Source: an uncultured Oscillospiraceae bacterium (GTDB taxonomy: Bacteria > Bacillota > Clostridia > Oscillospirales > Oscillospiraceae). Taken from it: 44,036 bases of DNA. Shown piece after piece: positions 1 through 6,466 of the stretch. Below the pieces are notes generated by a model. It saw only the letters and a program-made list of their open reading frames with translations. It was not told the DNA's origin and did not search any database. Position 1 is the first letter of the stretch. Every line of letters starts with the position of its first letter. Location of the stretch: assembly GCA_944387205.1 (NCBI GenBank), contig CALXDZ010000038.1:1-44036 (forward strand). Direction: 5' to 3'. A program made the translations under genes and the position numbers.

Positions 1-1786
1 GCAGGCGAGCGCGCTCCTGGGCGGTGAGGGGTGCGTCCTCTTTCAGCCGCTCCAGCAGGGCCAGAGCCTCCTCCTCGCTCTTGCTGGGGGTCAGAGAGGG
101 GCGGATATCCAGCATCTGGAGCTGGATGGAGGTGTTGCCCCGAAAGACGTTGATCTGCAAATGGAAGGCGGCGTCCACCCGCTCACCGGCCCAGATGCCG
201 CAGCTCTCGGCGGTAGCGGAGAAGAAGATGGCGTCAAAGCGGGCGGTGCCCTTGCTCAGGCGCAGCTTCAAATGCCGCCCCTGGCCCACGCTCTGGAGGG
301 CGTCCACCGTAGCGCCGTTCAGGACGAACACCGGCCGGTTGTTGCCGGCGCCGTAGGGCTCCAGCCGGGACAGCTCCTCCACCTCCTCCAACGTCACCCA
401 GCCGGCCCGGTCGATGACCGCGTCGGCCTCCAGGGAGGACACGGGGAGAACACCGCCGCAGCTGGTGCGGACGCAGTCGTTCATCCTCGTCCGGAAGGCG
501 GGAATGTTCTCCTCCCGGATGGTGAAGCCCGCCGCCAGCTCGGGGCCGCCGAAGCCCTCCAGCAGGTCTGAGCACCGCTCCAGGGCGGCGAAGAGGTTGA
601 AGCCCCCGTAGGACCGGCAGGAGCCCTTGCCCATGCCGTCCTGAAGGTGGATCATAAAGCTGGGGCAGGAGTACTTCTCACTCAGGCGGGAGGCCACGAT
701 GCCCACCACCCCCTGGTGCCAGCCCTCGCTGGCCAGGACCAGGGCGCTGCGCTCGCTCTGGGGCAGCTTTTCGATCTGCTCGATGGCCTGGGCGCAGATG
801 GTCTGCTCCACCGCCTGCCGCTCCCGGTTCAGGGCGCACAGCTCCCGGGCCAGGGCCTCGGCCCTGGCAGGGTCCGCCTCCTCCAGCAGATCTGCCGCCA
901 GGTCCGCCGCCCCCATGCGCCCGGCGGCGTTGATCCGGGGGGCCAGGACGAAGCCGATCTGGACGGAGGTGATGGGCTTGCCCGCAAGCCCCGCCTCCCG
1001 CAGCAGGGCGTGGATGCCCACAAAGTCCGTGTGGGGCAGGGCCTCCAGCCCCCGGCGGACGATGCTCCGGTTCTCGCCCTCCATGCGCATGACGTCGGCC
1101 ACGGTGCCGATGGCGGCCAGGGTGGCATAGCGGGCAAAGAGGGCGTTCTCCTTGTCCACGCCCCCCAGAGCCAGCACCAGCTTCAGCGCCACGCCCACGC
1201 CGGCCAGGTGCTTGAAGGGGTAGGGGCAGTCCCCCCGGTGGGGGTCCACCACCGCCACGGCGGCAGGCAGCTCCTCCTTGCACTCGTGGTGGTCGGTGAT
1301 GACCACGTCCATGCCCAGGGAGCTGGCAAAGTCCACCTCGGCGGCGCCGGTAATGCCGCAGTCCACGGTCACCAGCAGCCGGGCCCCCCGGTCGTAGAGG
1401 CTGCGGATGGCCTCCTCCCCCAGGCCGTAGCCGTCCTCGATGCGCCGTGGGATATAGCGGATGCAGTCCGCGCCGATGGACCGCAGGTAGTCGGTGAGCA
1501 GACAGGTGGCGGTGATACCGTCCACGTCGTAGTCGCCGTAGACGGCGATGCGCTCCCCGCCTGCCACGGCCCGCTGGATCCGCTCCACCGCCTTGTCCAT
1601 GTCCTTCATGGCCATGGGGCTGATGGACAGCTCCCGCTCCCGGTCCAGGAATTCCGCCGCCGCCTGGGCACAGGTGACGCCCCGGGAAGCCAGCACCAGA
1701 GCCAGCAGGTAGGGATACCCGTCCTCCATCAAAGCCTGGGCCGCGCCGTCAGGCGCGGGGGCAATGTTCCAGCGTTCGTATTTCAT
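1..1786 (-). CDS. recJ: Single-stranded-DNA-specific exonuclease RecJ (3' part cut off by the window edge)
   Basis: RecJ degrades single-stranded DNA 5' to 3' in recombination and repair. Translating the minus strand from the ATG at 1786 (AAAGGAGG 10 bases upstream) gives 595 codons with no stop, so the C-terminus lies outside the window. The DHH phosphoesterase motifs are clear: YGDYDVDG at about residues 83-90, TVDCG at 140-144 and TDHHE at 164-168. A DHHA1 domain follows, then the start of the OB-like region. Oddity: the DHHA1 motif usually reads GGH-x-x-AAG, but here it is FGGPELAAG, with proline at position 415 (codon at 542-544). The gene is divergent from the S-layer protein gene and has its own promoter. 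Identity is secure; activity with the altered motif is uncertain. Confidence 0.95.
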   Translation of the reverse strand, partial: MKYERWNIAPAPDGAAQALMEDGYPYLLALVLASRGVTCAQAAAEFLDRERELSISPMAMKDMDKAVERIQRAVAGGERIAVYGDYDVDGITATCLLTDYLRSIGADCIRYIPRRIEDGYGLGEEAIRSLYDRGARLLVTVDCGITGAAEVDFASSLGMDVVITDHHECKEELPAAVAVVDPHRGDCPYPFKHLAGVGVALKLVLALGGVDKENALFARYATLAAIGTVADVMRMEGENRSIVRRGLEALPHTDFVGIHALLREAGLAGKPITSVQIGFVLAPRINAAGRMGAADLAADLLEEADPARAEALARELCALNRERQAVEQTICAQAIEQIEKLPQSERSALVLASEGWHQGVVGIVASRLSEKYSCPSFMIHLQDGMGKGSCRSYGGFNLFAALERCSDLLEGFGGPELAAGFTIREENIPAFRTRMNDCVRTSCGGVLPVSSLEADAVIDRAGWVTLEEVEELSRLEPYGAGNNRPVFVLNGATVDALQSVGQGRHLKLRLSKGTARFDAIFFSATAESCGIWAGERVDAAFHLQINVFRGNTSIQLQMLDIRPSLTPSKSEEEALALLERLKEDAPLTAQERARL

Positions 1787-1856
1787 AGCAGCGCGGCCTC
1801 CTTTCCTCCACCGCCGGCTCCGCCGGCAGCAGACTTTTCGCCATAATAACCTAATT

Positions 1857-1885
1857 ATTATAACAAATTTGCAGGGAAACGTAAA
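1857..1885 (-). promoter_or_regulatory. Sigma-A promoter of recJ
   Basis: On the minus strand, TTTACG (-35, 1880-1885) and TATAAT (-10, 1857-1862) are separated by 17 bases. This places the transcript start about 65 bases upstream of the recJ ATG. Confidence 0.7.
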
Positions 1886-1913
1886 GGCAAAAGTGACTTG
1901 CTGGCGGTAAAAT

Positions 1914-1942
1914 TTGACGCAGGAGCCATATTTTGCTACAAT
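1914..1942 (+). promoter_or_regulatory. Promoter of the SLH/GH18-like gene
   Basis: TTGACG (1914-1919), a 17-base spacer ending in TGC (extended -10), then TACAAT (1937-1942). It is back to back with the recJ promoter and leaves a leader of about 150 nt before the ATG at 2102. Confidence 0.7.
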
Positions 1943-2101
1943 ATGGGGCACAATAGGCACACATCCCTTTTCTTTTCCCGCCCCAGGCGCCCTGGAGCGT
2001 CCCTGCCGGAAGGACCGGAGGACGGTAAAACGGCGGCCTTTGCTGCTGCGGAAGCCGGAGGGAAAAGAAGCGGTACTTTTACACAAAAAGGAGAACGAAC
2101 T

Positions 2102-3634
2102 ATGACTGGAATCTTTCGGCGCGCCGCCGCGCTGGCGGTGGTGCTGGCGCTGAGCGCCCTTCTCATCGTCCCTGCCGGTGCCGCCACCCGCTTTTCGGAC
2201 GTGCCGGCGGACCACTGGGCCGCCGCCGAGATCGCAGAAGCGGTGGACGCGGGCCTCATTCAGGGCCGGGGCGACGGCTCCTTCGGTCTGGGCCAGCCCA
2301 TGACCCGGGCCTCCTTCGTGACGGTGCTGGGCCGCCTGATGGGTTGGAAAGCCGTGACCCCCGACGAGCCCACCTTCACCGACGTAGGGCCGGAGGACTG
2401 GTTCTACGGTGCCGTGGAGACTGCCTGCGCCAACGGGGCGGTGCTGAGCCAGAGCGATACCTTCCGCCCCGCCGACGCCGTCACCCGGGAGGAGATGGCC
2501 TCCATACTGGTGCGGTGCCTGGGCTATGAGACCCTGTCGGGCCTGGCTCTGGACCTGCCCACCACCTTTCAGGACCTGACCACCAATGCCGGTTACATCG
2601 CCGTGGCCTATGACCTGGGGCTGATGAACGGCTACAGCGCCACCACTTTTGGTCCTGACGACCCGGCCTCCCGGGAGGAGGCGGCGGTGGTGCTCATGCG
2701 TCTCCACGACCGCCTGGGCGACGCCCTTCCCGCCGCCGTGTCCGGGGTGTGGGCCGGCGGGTCCGACTCCGGCGCCGCTTTGACGGACGCCGGAAAGCTG
2801 GACGCCGCAGCCGTGCCGGGCCTTGAGATGCGCTGGAACCGGGAGATCTCCCTGGCCCGGCCGGAAAACGCCCAGACCGTCCGGGACGCCGGGGCAGAGC
2901 CTCTGTTCCATGTAGTCTATGACGCCGACAACCTGCCGGAGCCGGAGGACGCGGCCCAGACCGCGGCCCATCTCCTCTCCGCTGCCGCGGACGCCGGCTG
3001 CCGGGGCGTGCTTTTGGACTGCGCCGACGCCGACGGCGCCCACAAGGGGGCCTACACCGCCCTGGCCCAGGCCCTGAAGGGGGCCATGGAAGAGGGGTGG
3101 GTGCTGTATGTCACCGCCCAGGCCCCGGTGTGGCAGGGGGAGAGCCCCCAGGGCTATGACTACGCCGCCCTGGGCAAGTGTGCCGACCGCCTGGTGATCC
3201 AGGTGGGTGCCTATGAGGAGATGGTGCGCGGCTTTCCCACCACGCCGCCGGAGCCTCTGGAGGAGGTCTACTACGCCCTGTGCAAGCTGACGGAGCAGGT
3301 CTCGCCGGAGAATCTGAGCCTCTCCCTCACCACCACGGCCGCAGCCTGGGTGGACAGCGGCAAGGGCTATCAGCCCGGCGGCGAGCTGCCGGTACAGGAG
3401 CTGGAGGCGCTGCTGGAGGACGGCCAGACCTACTACTCCGAGCGCTATCAGGCGGCCTATGGCCTCAGCGAGGAGCGGGGCCGCACCACCGCCGTGTGGT
3501 ACCTCAATGCCGACGCCGCCGCAGAGCGGGTCCAGCTGGCCCGTCTGCTGGGAGTCACCCATGTGACCCTCTCCGACGCCGCCAGCGTCAGCGAAAGCGG
3601 GTCCTTCTCCATCGCCGGAGCACTGTGGAAATAA
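2102..3634 (+). CDS. Secreted S-layer homology protein with a GH18-like C-terminal domain
   Basis: A 510-residue exported protein. The ATG at 2102 follows AGGAG closely and starts a classic signal peptide, with hydrophobic residues 9-27 and cleavage near AGA-AT; longer upstream in-frame starts lack this. Three S-layer homology repeats follow (about residues 27-205; FSDVPADHWA, FTDVGPEDWF and a degenerate third), which should anchor it to secondary cell-wall polymer. Residues 270-510 resemble the GH18 / YaaH TIM barrel found in spore cortex and wall hydrolases: GVLLD on a strand end, YDYAALGKCAD, then a tail with WYLN and KVQL-like spacing. The catalytic DxxDxDxE signature is not intact (LLDCADADGA, no final Glu). 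It may therefore bind glycans rather than cut them. The fold assignment is inference. Confidence 0.8.
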   Translation: MTGIFRRAAALAVVLALSALLIVPAGAATRFSDVPADHWAAAEIAEAVDAGLIQGRGDGSFGLGQPMTRASFVTVLGRLMGWKAVTPDEPTFTDVGPEDWFYGAVETACANGAVLSQSDTFRPADAVTREEMASILVRCLGYETLSGLALDLPTTFQDLTTNAGYIAVAYDLGLMNGYSATTFGPDDPASREEAAVVLMRLHDRLGDALPAAVSGVWAGGSDSGAALTDAGKLDAAAVPGLEMRWNREISLARPENAQTVRDAGAEPLFHVVYDADNLPEPEDAAQTAAHLLSAAADAGCRGVLLDCADADGAHKGAYTALAQALKGAMEEGWVLYVTAQAPVWQGESPQGYDYAALGKCADRLVIQVGAYEEMVRGFPTTPPEPLEEVYYALCKLTEQVSPENLSLSLTTTAAAWVDSGKGYQPGGELPVQELEALLEDGQTYYSERYQAAYGLSEERGRTTAVWYLNADAAAERVQLARLLGVTHVTLSDAASVSESGSFSIAGALWK

Positions 3635-3781
3635 ACCAGGCCCCGCCGCTTGTGGCGGCGGCATAGGGGACAGAGCGCCGCGCATAGGGTAAAGAGCACC
3701 CACCCGGGAGCCTTCTGCTCCCCGTCCCGGACGCGGGATCAGAAAGCGCAATTTACAATTTGTTTTGCCGCCGTTCACAGT

Positions 3782-3810
3782 TTCGCCGTATTTGTCCGCT
3801 ATCGTATAGA
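3782..3810 (+). promoter_or_regulatory. Promoter of the orphan RNA candidate
   Basis: TTCGCC (3782-3787), 17 bases, then TATAGA (3805-3810). The -10 is good and the -35 weak. Transcription would begin near 3817, where no gene begins. Confidence 0.5.
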
Positions 3811-3816
3811 CAGACA

Positions 3817-4006
3817 AGAGGAGGAACCCGACTTCGTGAGATCTCTGTGCTGCCGCGGCGTTATGACCCGCGGCGCGCCGATGCCCCGGAAAGCTCTGGG
3901 GATGAGCCAACGGCGTCTCGGGCTGAGTCGAAGCGGTGCCCTCTGTCCCCGAAAAGAAAGCTTTCTGCCGGGCCGTGTCCTAAATGGGGGACACGGTCCC
4001 TTTTTT
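3817..4006 (+). ncRNA. Candidate structured noncoding RNA (about 190 nt)
   Basis: This interval lies between a promoter-like sequence and a strong terminator and holds no convincing coding sequence. It is rich in exact stems. One is GCCGCGG (3852-3858) with CCGCGGC (3868-3874). Another is CCCCGG (3884-3889) with CTGGGG (3896-3901), enclosed by GCGCCG (3875-3880) with CGGCGT (3911-3916). A third is GGGC (3920-3923) with GCCC (3938-3941). A long-range CTTCG/CGAAG pairing (near 3832 and 3930) is also possible. I do not recognise signatures of 6S, SRP, tmRNA, RNase P or the common riboswitches. It could be a trans-acting RNA or a premature-termination leader of the downstream DUF2461 gene. That gene has its own promoter after the terminator, which favours an independent RNA. 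Confidence 0.5.
3973..4006 (+). terminator. Rho-independent terminator of the RNA candidate
   Basis: CCGTGTCC (3973-3980), an 8-base loop, GGACACGG (3989-3996), then TCCC and six T. Confidence 0.85.
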
Positions 4007-4018
4007 GTCTCCGGCCCC

Positions 4019-4047
4019 TTTTGCGCCGGGGGATTCCGTGGTATACT
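4019..4047 (+). promoter_or_regulatory. Promoter of the DUF2461 gene
   Basis: TTTTGC (4019-4024), 17 bases, then an extended -10 TGG-TATACT (-10 at 4042-4047). It lies directly after the preceding terminator. Confidence 0.6.
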
Positions 4048-4097
4048 CACCACTAGAGCGCCCGCCCGGAGGGGTGGGCGGAAGGAGGACAGACACT

Positions 4098-4778
4098 ATG
4101 TTTACCGGTTTTACCGATGAGACCGTGGACTTCATGTGGGGCATCCGCTTCAACAACGAGCGCGGCTGGTTCGAGGCCCACAAGGAGGACTACCTGACCT
4201 ATTTTTACCGGCCCATGGCGGCCCTGGCCGACGAGGTGTACGACTACCTGGCCCACCGGCGGCCGGACCTGGGCCTCATCCGCAAGGTGACGCGGATCTA
4301 CCGGGACGCCCGGCGGCTCCACGGGCGGGGACCCTACAAGGACCATCTGTGGTTTTCCGTGGAGCAGCCCTCGGAGCAGTGGACCGCCCACCCCACGCTG
4401 TGGTTCGAGCTGGGGCCGGAGAGCTGGAGCTACGGTCTGGGCTATTACATGGCCCGGCCGGTGACCATGGCCCGGCTCCGGGCCCGGATGGACCGGGACC
4501 CCAAGATCATGACGGACCTGACGCGGCGCTTAAAGCGCCAGTCGGAGTTCGTGCTGGAGGGGGAGGAGTACCGCCGGCCCAAGGCCCAGGCCCCGGTGCC
4601 GGAGCTGGAGCCCTGGTACCGGAAGAAGTCCTTCACCCTCTGCCACGAGGCGAAGCTGGAGGAGGCGCTCTTCTCCCGCGACCTGGTGGACCGGCTGAAG
4701 AAGGGCTATGACTTCCTGCTGCCCTACTATGACTACTTCATCACCCTGGACTCCGACCCGGATCCCCGGGAGGTGTGA
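4098..4778 (+). CDS. DUF2461 (TIGR02453-type) family protein
   Basis: A 226-residue cytosolic protein matching the DUF2461 family, usually 210-230 residues and of unknown function. Family hallmarks are the N-terminal FxNERGWFEAHKEDY block (about residues 20-35), the IRKVTRIYRDARRLHGRGPYK block (about 60-80), then WFELGPESWSYGLGYY. The ATG at 4098 has AAGGAGGACAG a suitable distance upstream. The gene converges on gpr with only four bases between the stop codons and no separate terminator. It stands alone behind its own promoter, so context gives no functional clue. Confidence 0.85.
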   Translation: MFTGFTDETVDFMWGIRFNNERGWFEAHKEDYLTYFYRPMAALADEVYDYLAHRRPDLGLIRKVTRIYRDARRLHGRGPYKDHLWFSVEQPSEQWTAHPTLWFELGPESWSYGLGYYMARPVTMARLRARMDRDPKIMTDLTRRLKRQSEFVLEGEEYRRPKAQAPVPELEPWYRKKSFTLCHEAKLEEALFSRDLVDRLKKGYDFLLPYYDYFITLDSDPDPREV

Positions 4779-4782
4779 GGGG

Positions 4783-5679
4783 TCAGCTCAAGAGGGCGTC
4801 GATCTCGTCCACGTCCAGGCCCTGGAGGGCCCAGTTGAGGGCGTAGCCCACCACCTTGCTCAGGTCCCGGACCCGGGCATCGATGTCCTGAGGCGTGACC
4901 ATCAGGGGCTGACCCCGGCCCCGCAGGGCCTCCGGGTCCAGCTCCGGGACACCGGCCTCCTCCATCAGGTCCGCCGCCAGGGTGGCGCCGTCCACCACCG
5001 TGGGGATGCCCACGGCGAACACCGGCACCCCCAGGCTGTCCTGGTTCAGGGCCATGCGCCGGTTGCCCACTCCGGAGCCTGGGGCGATGCCGGTGTCGCT
5101 GACCTGGACGGTGGCGCAGACCCGGGCCATCCGCCGGGCCGCCAGGGCGTCCACCGCCACGATGAAGTCCGGCCGCACCGTCTCCGCCGCCCCCCGCACC
5201 AGCTCCGCCGACTCCAGTCCTGTGGTGGCCAGCACCCCGGTGCGCACCGCCGCCACCGGCCGCAGCCCGGAGAACTGCTGCGGCATGGCCCGCAGCAGGT
5301 GGCGGGTCACCAGCAGGTGGTCCAGGGTCTGAGGACCCACCGCGTCGGGGGTCATGGCCCGGTTGCCCAGGCCCACCACCAGGGCCGTGCCCTCCTGGGG
5401 CAGCAGCTCCCGCAGCTCCGCCCCCAGGGCCCGCACCGCCCGGCCGAAAAAGTCCTCCCGCCGGTCCCGGAAGGCCGTCAGGTCCACGGTGACATAGGTG
5501 CCCACCGGCTTGCCCAGGGCCTTGGCCCCGGTGTCGTTGAGGATCTCCACCCTTGTGATGGGCCAGCCCTCCCGCCGCCGCGTCCTTGCCCGGACTCCCG
5601 GCAATCGGGTGGTTTTCTCCGCGCTCTCCTTCCAAAGTTCCTGGGCCTCCAGGGCCAGATCCGTCCGTCTGGTCAGCAT
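4783..5679 (-). CDS. gpr: Germination protease GPR
   Basis: GPR is the aspartic-type protease that degrades small acid-soluble spore proteins during germination. It is made as a zymogen in the forespore. This 298-residue protein shows the family's blocks: an N-terminal propeptide (MLTRRTDLALEA), VVGLGNRAMTPDAVGP, TTGLESAELV, VDALAARR and DTGIAPGSGVGNRR. The usual length is about 320-370, so this is a compact version. The ATG at 5679 follows AAGGGAG. The longer reading from 5823 would run through the promoter region and is less likely. A forespore-type promoter lies 40-70 bases upstream. The gene marks the organism as an endospore former. Confidence 0.95.
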   Translation of the reverse strand: MLTRRTDLALEAQELWKESAEKTTRLPGVRARTRRREGWPITRVEILNDTGAKALGKPVGTYVTVDLTAFRDRREDFFGRAVRALGAELRELLPQEGTALVVGLGNRAMTPDAVGPQTLDHLLVTRHLLRAMPQQFSGLRPVAAVRTGVLATTGLESAELVRGAAETVRPDFIVAVDALAARRMARVCATVQVSDTGIAPGSGVGNRRMALNQDSLGVPVFAVGIPTVVDGATLAADLMEEAGVPELDPEALRGRGQPLMVTPQDIDARVRDLSKVVGYALNWALQGLDVDEIDALLS

Positions 5680-5719
5680 ATGCGCTTCCGCTCCCTTCCC
5701 TTGTCGCCACAAAATATGG

Positions 5720-5749
5720 TGGTTTGTCCTTAGCGTGAGCGGAAAATGC
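5720..5749 (-). promoter_or_regulatory. Forespore (sigma-F/G type) promoter of gpr
   Basis: On the minus strand GCATT (5745-5749), 15 bases, then GGACAAACCA (5720-5729). This fits the sigma-F/G pattern GYWTA ... GGNNANAHTR with one mismatch in each element. gpr is known to be a forespore gene. Confidence 0.55.
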
Positions 5750-5789
5750 GGGGATATACAAAAAAATGTAGTAATTTTGAAAAAAACCC

Positions 5790-5818
5790 TTGCATTTTTT
5801 TCTTTTGGATGATAAAAT
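5790..5818 (+). promoter_or_regulatory. Sigma-A promoter of rpsT
   Basis: TTGCAT (5790-5795), 17 bases, TAAAAT (5813-5818). AT-rich DNA upstream (5755-5790) could act as an UP-like element. The leader is about 60 nt. Confidence 0.8.
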
Positions 5819-5882
5819 ACCATTCTGCACGGTGGACTTTATCGCTCGCCGTGGGATTCTATCGCCTAAGGAGGTGTTTGGT

Positions 5883-6146
5883 TTGCCGAATATTAAATCT
5901 GCCAAGAAGCGCGTTCTGATTGCGGAAGCGAGAAACGCTCGCAACAAGGCTGAGAAGTCCGCGCTGAAGACCGCCATCAAGAAGTTCGAGGCTGCTGCCG
6001 CAGAAGGCAATCGCACCGAGGCCGATGGCGCTTACAAGGTCGCAGTGAAGAAGATCGATCAGGCTACTGCGAAGGGTGTTCTGCACAAGAACAACGCCGC
6101 GCACAAGAAGAGCGCTCTGACTCTGAAGCTGAACAAGATCGGCTAA
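5883..6146 (+). CDS. rpsT: 30S ribosomal protein S20, TTG start
   Basis: An 87-residue, lysine/arginine/alanine-rich primary 16S rRNA-binding protein. It has the S20 profile: PNIKSAKKRVLIAEARNARN at the start and HKNNAAHKKSALTLKLN at the end. The start must be TTG at 5883: AAGGAGGTG sits at the right distance, the second residue is the conserved proline, and no ATG or GTG gives the right N-terminus. A weak UUG start is also known for E. coli rpsT, where it takes part in autoregulation. Its codon use differs from the GC-rich neighbours, as is usual for ribosomal protein genes. It is monocistronic, between a promoter and a terminator. Confidence 0.97.
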   Translation: MPNIKSAKKRVLIAEARNARNKAEKSALKTAIKKFEAAAAEGNRTEADGAYKVAVKKIDQATAKGVLHKNNAAHKKSALTLKLNKIG

Positions 6147-6174
6147 GCTGTCGGCCTTTGGTTAAGGCAAACGG

Positions 6175-6205
6175 GAGACACCCTGCATGGGGTGTCTCTT
6201 TTTTT
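6175..6205 (+). terminator. Rho-independent terminator of rpsT
   Basis: GAGACACCC (6175-6183), loop TGCATG, GGGTGTCTC (6190-6198), then seven T. Confidence 0.95.
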
Positions 6206-6309
6206 GCTCTCCAGGACCTGCCCGGCGGCTCTCTTTTCTCCCAAAAACTGCTCCCCGCCGCCTCAGGGCGTCAAAAGGGGAGGGGTTTTCTCTTTTTTCC
6301 CGGGAAATG

Positions 6310-6338
6310 TTGTTGTTTTTTTCCAAATGTGGTATACT
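6310..6338 (+). promoter_or_regulatory. Promoter of metG
   Basis: TTGTTG (6310-6315), 17 bases ending TGG, TATACT (6333-6338). The leader is about 120 nt and contains an 8-bp hairpin (CGGCAGCC...GGCTGCCG, about 6432-6457) just before the ribosome binding site. I see no T-box signature in it. The stretch 6206-6309 shows nothing else recognisable. Confidence 0.7.
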
Positions 6339-6466
6339 ACCCTCCAAACGGCTCCAGACTGAAAGCGATCCGCCCCATCCGCGGCCCGCCTTCGGCCCAT
6401 GAAGTTTCGTGTGCAAGCTTGCGGCAGCCTTCCATTCGGGCTGCCGGAAAAGGAGGATTTATCCCA

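Noticed and set aside
3840..3940. Idea that the orphan RNA is SRP RNA, 6S RNA or an M-box (AAAGCUCU seen)
   Set aside because: The GGAAGGNAGCAGCC loop of SRP is absent, ends do not form the long 6S closing stem, and the order of M-box elements does not fit.
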